The position numbers and the translations under genes are program-made. From Pseudomonadota bacterium (GTDB lineage Bacteria; Pseudomonadota; Gammaproteobacteria; UBA5335): a stretch of 5,866 bases of DNA. A model generated the notes under the pieces. That model saw only the letters and a list, made by a program, of their open reading frames with translations. It searched no databases and was not told the DNA's origin. How positions within the stretch are numbered: position 1 is the stretch's first letter; each line of letters begins with the position of its first letter. Positions 1 through 5,646 of the stretch are shown in pieces. Location: positions 1-5,866 of the forward strand of contig JAJXTQ010000138.1 of NCBI GenBank assembly GCA_021783685.1. The letters are read 5' to 3'.

Positions 1-190
1 TCCGATCTGGACCAACGCCGCGCTGGAGCGCCCGCAACATGAAACTCGCGGTCGGGGTGACCCGGTAGAACCGCCCGGATTCCGTGTCGAACACAAACCG
101 ATCGCCGTAGAAGCGCAGCGCCGATGCCTTGTTGCTGCCTCCCGCGGCGTCGCCCAGGGCCCGCAACTTCGATCCATCGGTTCTGCCCAC
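1..190 (-). CDS. PqqD-like (RiPP recognition element) domain protein, 3' end outside window
   Basis: The minus strand is open from a GTG at 190-188 to the window edge, giving 63 residues. The reading starts MGRTDGSKLRALGDAAGG and contains LRFYGDRFVFDTESGRFYRV (25-44) followed by TPTASFMLRALQRG (45-58). The pattern of a short strand, a D-x-E-S-G-R-F/Y-Y turn, then 'L/V-N/T-P-T-A-x-x-hydrophobic-L' and a helix is that of PqqD-like domains. Members of this family bind leader or carrier peptides, and many stand-alone relatives sit in poorly studied clusters with kinase or HPr-like partners. The start is supported by AAAGGAGAG (205-197 on the minus strand) 7-8 nt before the GTG; no ATG fits better. 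Third positions are G/C-rich, as expected of coding sequence here. The gene is divergent from the MFS operon across a signal-rich gap. The C-terminus is not visible, so the full domain cannot be judged. Confidence 0.6.
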   Translation of the reverse strand, partial: MGRTDGSKLRALGDAAGGSNKASALRFYGDRFVFDTESGRFYRVTPTASFMLRALQRGVGPDR

Positions 191-243
191 CGCGGTCTCT
201 CCTTTCGGCCGAAATCATTTGCCACAAAACAGGCAAAGGATCA

Positions 244-257
244 TTGACCTATATCAT
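244..257 (-). promoter_or_regulatory. Degenerate FNR/FixK-type site for the PqqD-like gene
   Basis: TTGAC-CTAT-ATCAT matches the FNR/FixK/CRP-family dyad TTGAT-N4-ATCAA at 8 of 10 half-site positions. On the minus strand an AATGAT hexamer (219-214) could be a -10 element, which would put the site centre near -43, close to the class II activator position. The transcript would start about 17 nt before the GTG at 190. The match is imperfect; it is listed because a perfect copy occurs at the other end of the same intergenic region. Confidence 0.35.
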
Positions 258-260
258 CAA

Positions 261-291
261 CGCGCTGCGTGCGGATTTTCGATGCAGCGCG
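261..291. repeat. Inverted repeat, 8-bp arms
   Basis: CGCGCTGC (261-268) and GCAGCGCG (284-291) are exact inverted copies around a 15-nt centre that could add two weaker pairs. There is no T-run on either side, so a rho-independent terminator is unlikely. It abuts the degenerate FNR-type site and could be an operator or the 5' part of a leader RNA. Confidence 0.4.
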
Positions 292-331
292 AGTGGTGAA
301 TCCAACGCAACAGGTTGGTCTAGTTTTCCTG

Positions 332-384
332 TATTCCACAGGTCTTTCCACAGGCCTTCCGTGGTCTTTCCACAGGCCTTCCGT
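332..384. repeat. Tandem 22-bp direct repeat with three TTCCACAGG motifs
   Basis: Two identical adjacent 22-bp units occupy 341-362 and 363-384. TTCCACAGG occurs three times, at 334-342, 346-354 and 368-376. Each lies within a 9-mer differing from the DnaA-box consensus TTWTNCACA at one position: TATTCCACA at 332-340, and CTTTCCACA at 344-352 and 366-374. The repeat may be a binding-site array for a regulator or simply a recent tandem duplication. The repeat itself is directly visible; any role for DnaA is conjecture. Confidence 0.6.
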
Positions 385-565
385 GCTCGCGGCGTCGGTC
401 GTCGAACACGCGCCCGCGGGCCTGCTGCTCGTCGCTGCCCACTCGGTCCGGCCAGAGACCTGGCTTTCCGAACCGCCGGTCCGAGCGGCGCCGGGACGGG
501 ACCGGCAGGATCAACCGGCGCGCATCGTTCTCCCACGCAATCAGCAAGTTCCGGGCAACGGAATC

Positions 566-579
566 TTGATATGGATCAA
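566..579 (+). promoter_or_regulatory. Perfect FNR/FixK-type box upstream of the MFS operon
   Basis: TTGAT-ATGG-ATCAA is an exact match to the consensus dyad bound by FNR, Anr, FixK and FnrL-type regulators, which control genes in response to low oxygen or nitrogen oxides. Its centre is at 572.5. A weak -10-like stretch (GATTAT 599-604, or TATCTG 602-607) would give transcription from about 611-614, so the box would lie at about -38 to -41, near the class II activator position. The predicted leader to the MFS start is about 105-110 nt. The regulator itself is not encoded in the window. Confidence 0.55.
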
Positions 580-719
580 TGTCCCGTACTCCCGCAGCGA
601 TTATCTGGAAACCAGGCTTGCTGATGCCTGTTCGCGGAAGGTGGCTGGGGCGTGATGCCATGGAGCGCAACACGTGAAACGGGGCCAACTCCGCCGCGCA
701 CGACCCCGGCGACCGGCGG

Positions 720-2123
720 ATGATCAGACTCCTGAAGCGATTCTGGCCGACCCGCCCGGAACGCGACGCGCTCGGGCGCTTTTACCTGGCCTCAGGCCTC
801 GCCGCGCTGTTCAATCTCAGCTGGCCGTTTCAGTTCGCCTACCTGTTCATGGTGATGGAGCGGCCGGAATGGGCCGTTTTCCCACTCCTGCTGCAATCCG
901 GCACGTTGCTGGTGATGAACATCCCGACCGGCGCCTTTGCCGATCGATGGGGACGGAAGCTCTCGGTCATTCTGGGCATGCTGGTGAGTGCGGCCGCGCT
1001 CACCGGTGTTCCACTTGCCGTCTCCGAACCGGGCCGCATCCAGCTCGTCGCGGTGTCATCGTGCTTCGCCGTCTGGGGGCTTGGCCAGGCTTTCACATAC
1101 GGAGCCCAGGACGCCTGGGTCGTCGACAACCTCCGTCACATCGGGCGGCGGGATATGGCGGACAACTATTTCGCGCGGATCAGTTCGTTCCAGTCCCTCG
1201 GTGCGGCGGGCGCGGGCTTGCTCGCCCTGCTGTTGCTTCTCACCGTGGAGGTCGACCGGGCGGTTCTCAACCTGCTCTGGATCATCACCGCCGTGGGCAT
1301 CCTGCTGGGGGCAGCGATCGCCATCTCGATTCCGGAGCAACGGTCGGCGCCCAATCCGGATACGGACGGAACCGCGAGCGGCCTTTCCCTGCAGGACCTG
1401 CTTGCCGGCTTCAAGGTCATTCTGAGAAGCAAGCCCTTGCTGCTGCTGGCCATCGCGATGTTGATCGCCTCCTTCCCGGAAGCGGCGGCCGACGACGCGT
1501 TCGACATGTCGCTCATCACCAAGGGAATGAACGCCACTGCCTTCGCGCCGCTCGGCATCCTCAACAACCTGGTCGGCGTCACCGCGCCGCTGGCCGGCAT
1601 GCTGCTCCTCCGGCGGATCGGTGCAACCTGGGTCCTGTCGGTCTTTCTGATCGTGCCAGCAGCGCTCGTCTCCATCCTGTTCTTTCTGCCAACCCTGCCG
1701 GTGGTGGTGGGCCTCTACGTTACGCTCGACTTTGCTGACCATGTTTGGGACCCCGTCGCAAACGCCCATCTCCAGGACCTTATCGAATCCGAGAAGCGCG
1801 CGACGGTCACATCGACAGTTCATCACCTCGGCGGAATCGTCGAGCTTCTCGGCATCGGCATGCTGACGGTTCTGCTCGGCGAGCACAGCAAGGCGTTGCA
1901 CGAGGCGATCCCCGACATCGTCTCGGCCTTCTCCGGCGAAAAGGTCAACATTCCCGCCGCGCCGATGACGGCGCTCGGAGTGTCGGTTCCGGATCTCGCC
2001 ATCGTGCTGTTTGCCTATTCGGGATTGGCGACACTGCCTTTCCTTCTCGCGAAGGCGCATCGCCAGACATCCCGTCCTCGCGACGCCGGGGCGGGGCGCA
2101 GCATGTACGGAGAGGCACCATGA
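720..2123 (+). CDS. MFS (major facilitator superfamily) transporter, probable exporter
   Basis: This 467-residue inner-membrane protein has the usual length and about 12 hydrophobic segments. After a basic N-terminus come segments at about 20-45, 52-72, 80-101, 106-128, 155-176 and 183-203, a hydrophilic loop (204-236), and a second half starting near 238. MFS motif A is clear in the loop after the second segment: GAFADRWGRK (71-80). GAQDAWVVDN (128-137) and EKRATVTS (358-365) resemble conserved stretches of drug/metabolite exporters of this superfamily. The ATG at 720 is the only reasonable start, since the frame is closed by TGA at 675-677 and no alternative start lies between; it lacks an obvious ribosome-binding site. 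It is the first gene of a three-gene operon and its stop overlaps the decarboxylase start as ATGA. The substrate is unknown; export of the product of the two downstream enzymes is inferred from context only. Confidence 0.9.
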   Translation: MIRLLKRFWPTRPERDALGRFYLASGLAALFNLSWPFQFAYLFMVMERPEWAVFPLLLQSGTLLVMNIPTGAFADRWGRKLSVILGMLVSAAALTGVPLAVSEPGRIQLVAVSSCFAVWGLGQAFTYGAQDAWVVDNLRHIGRRDMADNYFARISSFQSLGAAGAGLLALLLLLTVEVDRAVLNLLWIITAVGILLGAAIAISIPEQRSAPNPDTDGTASGLSLQDLLAGFKVILRSKPLLLLAIAMLIASFPEAAADDAFDMSLITKGMNATAFAPLGILNNLVGVTAPLAGMLLLRRIGATWVLSVFLIVPAALVSILFFLPTLPVVVGLYVTLDFADHVWDPVANAHLQDLIESEKRATVTSTVHHLGGIVELLGIGMLTVLLGEHSKALHEAIPDIVSAFSGEKVNIPAAPMTALGVSVPDLAIVLFAYSGLATLPFLLAKAHRQTSRPRDAGAGRSMYGEAP

Positions 2124-3307
2124 GACCCGAGATCGCCACCCGCCTGCTTCACGAGCCCACGCTGCGGACACCCGCCTTCGTGATCGACACCGCCACGCTC
2201 CGGGCGGATGCGCTCACCGTGCAGCAGGCAGCCGAGACCGCCGGCGCGACGCCGCTCTTCGCCCTGAAGTCGTTCTCGATTCTCAACGGCCTGCGCATCA
2301 TCGCCGAGGCTGTCGATGGGTTCGCCGCCAGTTCGCTGTTCGAGGCGCGTCTCGCCCGGCATGTGCTGGCGGCAACGCAAACCGTGCATGTCACGACGCC
2401 GGGACTCCTGCCTCGCGAGCTCGGTACGCTCTTCGACATCGCCGACTACATCAGCTTCAACTCGCTTTCGCAATGGCAACGCGGCGCCGGCCTCGCCGCC
2501 GCCAGGGCGAAGTGCGGCCTGAGGATCAATCCCGCCCTCTCCTTCGTCGCCGACCCTCGCTACGATCCCTGCCGGCGACATTCCAAGCTCGGCGTCCCGG
2601 TTCCGCAACTCGAGAGTCTGCTCGGAACCTCGGCCGATGCCCTCAACGGAATCACCGGCCTTCATTTCCACACCAACTGCGACAGCGAGGATCTCGCCCC
2701 GCTGCGAACCACCGTCGAGGCGCTGCTCGGAAGCTTCAGCGCGCTCTGGCCGCGGATCGAATGGGTCAATCTCGGCGGCGGCTACCTGTTTGCCGACCCC
2801 GCGCATCCGGAGGCGCTGGCCGAGGCCGTGGCGGCGATCCGGGCGCGCGGACCGCGCAAGGTGTTCATCGAACCCGGCGCCGGGATCGCACGGCGCGCCG
2901 GCAGCTTCGTCGCCTCTGTCCTCGACCTCTTCGACAGCGGAGGCAGGCAGATTGCGGTGCTGGATACGGGCATCACCCACATGCCGGAAGTCTTCGAATA
3001 CCAGTTCGAGCCCTACGTCCTGGGCGACACGCAGGAAGGCGAATATGTCTACCTGCTCGCCGGACCTGCCTGCCTCGCGGGCGACATTCTCGGCGAGTAC
3101 GCATTCGCCGAGCCGCTTCGCACGGGTGATCGCCTTATTTTTCCCGACATGGGCGCCTATTCGATGGTGAAGGCGAACATGTTCAACGGCATCAACCTCC
3201 CCGACATCTACGAAATCGACGGGACAGGCGAGATCCGCCTCGTAAAACGATTCACATACGGTGACTTTGCCGTGCTTTGTGGAGCAAGCGATGCTGAAAA
3301 TCCGTGA
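2120..3307 (+). CDS. Fold-III PLP-dependent decarboxylase, carboxynorspermidine decarboxylase (NspC)-like
   Basis: This 395-residue cytoplasmic enzyme has the usual length for NspC-type members of the alanine racemase/ornithine-diaminopimelate decarboxylase fold. Visible hallmarks are the PLP-binding lysine in FALKSF (K50), the family-typical ASSLFEARLA (70-79) and FNSLSQWQR (113-121), CGLRINP (132-138), LHFHTNC (181-187), the glycine loop NLGGG (217-221), EPGAG (251-255), the catalytic cysteine in GPACLAGD (C318), and PDMGAYSMVK (342-351) with the tyrosine expected near the PLP phosphate. In this family the reaction removes CO2 from a carboxylated polyamine or similar amino acid. No carboxy(nor)spermidine dehydrogenase gene lies nearby, so the substrate may differ. 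The start at 2120 has GGAGAGG (2109-2115) just upstream and overlaps the MFS stop by 4 bp (ATGA), suggesting coupled translation. The fold and chemistry are firm; the substrate is not. Confidence 0.9.
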   Translation: MRPEIATRLLHEPTLRTPAFVIDTATLRADALTVQQAAETAGATPLFALKSFSILNGLRIIAEAVDGFAASSLFEARLARHVLAATQTVHVTTPGLLPRELGTLFDIADYISFNSLSQWQRGAGLAAARAKCGLRINPALSFVADPRYDPCRRHSKLGVPVPQLESLLGTSADALNGITGLHFHTNCDSEDLAPLRTTVEALLGSFSALWPRIEWVNLGGGYLFADPAHPEALAEAVAAIRARGPRKVFIEPGAGIARRAGSFVASVLDLFDSGGRQIAVLDTGITHMPEVFEYQFEPYVLGDTQEGEYVYLLAGPACLAGDILGEYAFAEPLRTGDRLIFPDMGAYSMVKANMFNGINLPDIYEIDGTGEIRLVKRFTYGDFAVLCGASDAENP

Positions 3308-4607
3308 GGAACAGCTCAATGTCCCGCTCGTTGCCAATCACGCGGGGCTCCTAGCCCATCTTCGCCAGGCGATCACGCGGCATGTGGGGAGCGAGTTGGT
3401 GCCGATACGGCTGGCGGTCACTCGCACGGCGGAATCCTATGAGTGCGAACTCGGCGTGGTTTCAGGCCTGTCCGAAGCCGCGCGTCTCAGGATGCCATCG
3501 ATCTTCGCGTTCGAGCGGCGAACCTGCGAGAACACATCCTCGTTCAACACCGTCCTCCTGGTCCCCACGGGTATCGGCTGCACGATCGGCGGGCATGCGG
3601 GCGACGCGAGCCCGGTTGCCCGCCTGATGGCTTCCGCCTGCGATACGCTGATCACGCACCCGAACGTGGTCAACGGAGCGGACATCAATGACCTGCCCGA
3701 AAACGGACTTTACGTCGAGGGCAGTGTGATCAGCCGCCTGATGCTGGGCACGATCGCACTTCAGCCGGTGCGCTCGAACCGCGTCCTGACGATCATCGAC
3801 GAGCACCCGCACGCAATGTTCAGCGACGCGGCGATCAACGCGGTGAGCGCGGCGCGAGCATCCTACGGGTTGAACTGCCCGGCCGTCATCCGGCTCAACC
3901 CGCCGGCCAGTCTGAAGAGCGAGTATGCGCCATCGGGACGCGCCGTGGGTCTTGTAGACCGTCTCGATGGTCTTGTTGATGTCCTGCAACGATATCAGGG
4001 CCAATACGACGCCGTTGCCCTATCGACCCAGGTCGATACCCCCGCCAGCTATCATGTCGACTACTACACGGCGCGCGGAGAAATGATCAATCCGTGGGGC
4101 GGCGTCGAGGCGATGCTGACCCATTTCCTCTCCTCGACCTATGGCATCCCCGCCGCGCACTCGCCCATGCCCCCTTCCGCGGAGATCGCCAACCTCGAGC
4201 TCGGCCAGGTGGACCCGAGGATGGCCGCGGAGGTCATATCCGCCACCTACTTCATGTGCGTGCTGAGAGGCTTGCAGCGCGCGCCGCGGGTGGTTGAGGG
4301 CGGCACTCCGCGCCCCGGGCTGCTTACCGCCTCCGACATCTCGTGCCTGGTGATTCCCGACGGCTGCGTCGGCCTGCCAACGCTGGCCGCGCTGGAACAG
4401 GGAATCCCGGTCATCGCGGTCCGCGAAAACAACAACATCATGCGCAACGACCTGGCGGCACTGCCCTGGCACCCCGGGCAGTTCCATGCGGTCGACAATT
4501 ACTGGGAGGCGGTCGGCGTGCTTTCAGCGCTCAGGAGCGGGATCGATCCGGCCTCGGTGCGCCGTCCGCTCGCGAGCACCAGGGAGGTCCGGTACGGCAC
4601 CGTATAA
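3291..4607 (+). CDS. DUF3326 family protein with extra N-terminal domain
   Basis: This is a 438-residue soluble protein without signal peptide or membrane span. The DUF3326 core begins near residue 87 with VLLVPTGIG (88-96), then GGHAGDASPVARLMA (100-114), CDTLITHPNVVNGADI (117-132), LYVEGS (140-145), NPWGGVEAMLTH (267-278), IPAAHSPM (286-293) and, near the C-terminus, VIPDGCVGLPTL (354-365) and PVIAVRENNNIM (373-384). The family occurs in cyanobacteria and scattered other bacteria; I know of no assigned reaction. The first ~80 residues, with VPIRLAVTRTAESYECELGVVSG (37-59 as a segment), look like a separate small domain. I chose ATG 3291 because GGAG (3281-3284) lies 6 nt upstream; an in-frame GTG at 3261 would extend it by 10 residues deeper into the decarboxylase gene. 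It overlaps the decarboxylase by 17 bp, which implies a shared transcript and a shared pathway. The family call is from recognised motifs; the function is unknown. Confidence 0.85.
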   Translation: MLKIREEQLNVPLVANHAGLLAHLRQAITRHVGSELVPIRLAVTRTAESYECELGVVSGLSEAARLRMPSIFAFERRTCENTSSFNTVLLVPTGIGCTIGGHAGDASPVARLMASACDTLITHPNVVNGADINDLPENGLYVEGSVISRLMLGTIALQPVRSNRVLTIIDEHPHAMFSDAAINAVSAARASYGLNCPAVIRLNPPASLKSEYAPSGRAVGLVDRLDGLVDVLQRYQGQYDAVALSTQVDTPASYHVDYYTARGEMINPWGGVEAMLTHFLSSTYGIPAAHSPMPPSAEIANLELGQVDPRMAAEVISATYFMCVLRGLQRAPRVVEGGTPRPGLLTASDISCLVIPDGCVGLPTLAALEQGIPVIAVRENNNIMRNDLAALPWHPGQFHAVDNYWEAVGVLSALRSGIDPASVRRPLASTREVRYGTV

Positions 4608-4679
4608 CAACTCGCGCGACCGGCAGCCGCATCGCCATCGCCGCCCGACCTAGATTTCCCATAACCCATTGAAAAACCA

Positions 4680-4755
4680 TGGCGTCCCGTAGGGGATTCG
4701 AACCCCTGTTACCGCCGTGAGAGGGCGGTGTCCTGGGCCTCTAGACGAACGGGAC
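4680..4755 (-). tRNA. tRNA-Glu (anticodon CTC)
   Basis: The minus strand gives a 76-nt cloverleaf. The 7-bp acceptor stem is GTCCCGT/ACGGGAC, followed by discriminator G and an encoded CCA (4682-4680). The anticodon stem CCGCC/GGCGG encloses loop CTCTCAC with anticodon CTC, and the T arm is GGGG-TTCGAAT-CCCC. All stems pair. It reads GAG codons. On the minus strand a TTTTT run (4676-4672) follows the CCA within 8 nt and may help end transcription. Its 3' end faces the accessory-looking operon, the side on which tRNA-targeting integrases usually insert DNA. Confidence 0.97.
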
Positions 4756-4893
4756 GAGGCATGTCGGAGAGGCGCTCCTACGGCAAGGCTCCCGAGGGAT
4801 CAATCCCCCCTCCACGCAGACGCGCCATCGCGCCCGCGCCGGCGCCTTCCCAGGATGGGGCCGCGATTCGCCGCCGCCAACCGCCAAATTATG

Positions 4894-4922
4894 TTGATTC
4901 CCCGTATCCGTCACGTTATGTG
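4894..4922 (+). promoter_or_regulatory. Possible sigma70-type promoter for the 63-residue protein
   Basis: TTGATT (4894-4899) and TATGTG (4917-4922) are separated by 17 bp, within the only A/T-rich patch between the tRNA and the next gene. The match to TTGACA/TATAAT is partial (4 of 6 and 3 of 6). Transcription would start near 4930, leaving a leader of about 88 nt. The rest of the 4756-5016 gap shows nothing I can assign. Confidence 0.3.
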
Positions 4923-5002
4923 AACGTTGTCCGGCTGGGGTGTCTCCGGGCAGAAAAACGACTCGCCGCGGCCGCTAGACTGGCCCGTCGGGTACCCGAT
5001 CC

Positions 5003-5011
5003 AGGAAGGAG
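5003..5011 (+). promoter_or_regulatory. Strong ribosome-binding site AGGAAGGAG
   Basis: AGGAAGGAG lies 5 nt before the ATG at 5017. It fixes the start of the following short gene and is the main evidence that this ORF is really translated. Confidence 0.75.
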
Positions 5012-5016
5012 ACCCC

Positions 5017-5208
5017 ATGCAGCCCACAGTGTCGCCGCATCGCTCGAAACTGTCCCGCATCCTCGGCGAAACCGCGCCCGCGCGCGTCATCCGCCAAGTC
5101 GTCCGCTCACCCGAATACGGCGTCCTTTATTCCGGCATCGCCTTCTGGGTCATCGCCGGCACCGTCGGCATCGGCCGTCCGCTCTTCGCCATCCTCACCC
5201 ACGGCTGA
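5017..5208 (+). CDS. Small single-span membrane protein, function unknown
   Basis: This 63-residue protein has a basic, soluble N-terminal half (MQPTVSPHRSKLSRILGETA, 1-20, then PARVIRQVVRSPEY) and one hydrophobic segment at about 35-60 (GVLYSGIAFWVIAGTVGIGR onward). The positive charges before the segment suggest the N-terminus stays in the cytoplasm. A strong ribosome-binding site 5 nt upstream and G/C-rich third positions support it as a gene. I do not recognise the family. It appears to stand alone between the tRNA (divergent from it) and the convergent DUF6476-like gene, with a dyad hairpin 28 nt after its stop. Confidence 0.7.
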   Translation: MQPTVSPHRSKLSRILGETAPARVIRQVVRSPEYGVLYSGIAFWVIAGTVGIGRPLFAILTHG

Positions 5209-5235
5209 ACCGCCAACGCCTGGTCAGCAGGGCGC

Positions 5236-5262
5236 CGCGTCGTCCGTCCGCCGGACGACGCG
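5236..5262. terminator. Hairpin between convergent genes, probable bidirectional terminator
   Basis: An exact 11-bp inverted repeat (5236-5246 with 5252-5262, built on GTCGTCCG/CGGACGAC) encloses a 5-nt loop. It sits between the stop of the 63-residue gene (5208) and the stop of the minus-strand gene (5265), the classic place for a shared terminator. Neither strand has a T-run after the stem, so it may act as a transcript-end stabiliser or with Rho rather than as a pure intrinsic terminator. Confidence 0.55.
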
Positions 5263-5264
5263 CC

Positions 5265-5600
5265 TCACCGCGCCAGCGCGATCCGCCCGACAACGCGCAA
5301 CGCGCCGTCGAGCAGCACCACCCGGTCCGGCCCGCCGCCCACGAGCGTCACCGCGAGCCCCTTCCCATCGGCGGTCACGCCCACGATATGCGTCCCCGCC
5401 GGCTCGTCGAGCACCACGCTCGGCGGAACCCTTCCGGTGGGAACCGTCACCGCCGGCACCTGTGCCGCGGGCACCCCGCCGAGATGCGAATGCGTCACGC
5501 GCTGCACGATCGCCACCACCAGCGCGCCGGTGCCGACGACAATGACCACGCCCATCGCCACCACCGCCACCTTCAACGCCCGCAATGCCCCCGGACTCAT
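5265..5600 (-). CDS. Small membrane-anchored protein, DUF6476-like
   Basis: The minus-strand product is 111 residues. A basic start (MSPGALRALK) leads into one membrane segment at about 11-33 (VAVVAMGVVIVVGTGALVVA onward). A low-complexity V/P/A linker (42-62) and a small strand-rich domain follow, with VVLDEPAGTHIVGVTADGKG (62-81), LAVTLVGG and DRVVLLDGALRVVGRIALAR (92-111). The repeated 'residues-G-x-x-L-A-V-x-L ... D-R-V-V-L-L-D' pattern and the place beside an RluA-family gene fit alphaproteobacterial DUF6476 proteins, whose function is unknown; I make the family call from memory of the pattern. The domain probably faces the periplasm. The start at 5600 has no ribosome-binding site of its own. 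It is preceded by a tandem repeat that forms ATGA-linked mini-ORFs, so translation may depend on reinitiation. An upstream in-frame start is impossible because a TGA at 5633-5631 closes the frame. Confidence 0.7.
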   Translation of the reverse strand: MSPGALRALKVAVVAMGVVIVVGTGALVVAIVQRVTHSHLGGVPAAQVPAVTVPTGRVPPSVVLDEPAGTHIVGVTADGKGLAVTLVGGGPDRVVLLDGALRVVGRIALAR

Positions 5601-5646
5601 GCTTGCCGCCCGCTCATGCTTGCCGCCCGCTCATGCTTGCCGCCCG
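5596..5646. repeat. 17-bp tandem repeat, three copies, over a gene start
   Basis: CTCATGCTTGCCGCCCG occurs three times head to tail at 5596-5612, 5613-5629 and 5630-5646, with the first five bases of a fourth copy (CTCAT) at 5647-5651. The copies are identical, which suggests recent duplication by slippage. Each copy carries one ATG on the minus strand. Confidence 0.9.

Larger units (their letters stand above)
191..719. other. Long divergent intergenic region with regulatory signals, no convincing gene
   Basis: This 529-bp stretch separates the minus-strand PqqD-like gene from the plus-strand MFS operon. Open frames cross it (for example plus 269-655), but they start at GTG without a ribosome-binding site, use rare codons such as ATA and AGG near their ends, run through direct repeats, and match no family I recognise. 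From about 386 to 470 that plus frame does have a coding-like G/C third position, so a gene remnant cannot be excluded. What can be supported is regulatory: two FNR-type dyads, one inverted repeat and one tandem repeat, listed separately. Confidence 0.6.

Noticed and set aside
332..384. CRISPR array or plasmid iterons
   Set aside because: The two 22-bp units are directly adjacent with no spacers, so this is not CRISPR; no replication initiator gene is present to support iterons.
674..1738. Plus-strand frame starting at GTG 674 and overlapping the MFS gene
   Set aside because: Its product is dominated by R, G, P and A and lacks membrane segments; the MFS frame carries motif A and all the hydrophobic segments.
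1745..2119. Upstream extension of the decarboxylase frame from TTG 1745
   Set aside because: The extension runs out of frame through the MFS C-terminus and is low in domain-like sequence; ATG 2120 has a good ribosome-binding site and family-like length.
1056..2171. Long minus-strand ORF opposite the MFS gene (371 codons)
   Set aside because: It is the antisense shadow of a clear MFS gene; its product is rich in R, E, H and Q with no domain-like pattern, as expected for the complement of GC-rich coding sequence.
3261..3290. GTG 3261 as the start of the DUF3326 gene
   Set aside because: It lacks a ribosome-binding site at the right distance, whereas ATG 3291 has GGAG 6 nt upstream.
2015..3337. 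440-codon minus-strand ORF opposite the decarboxylase
   Set aside because: The plus strand encodes an unmistakable PLP decarboxylase with all catalytic motifs; the reverse frame has no recognisable motif and no plausible ribosome-binding site.
5596..5646. CRISPR-like or protein-repeat interpretation of the 17-bp repeats
   Set aside because: There are no spacers, and 17 bp is not a multiple of three, so the repeats do not encode an in-frame repetitive protein segment.
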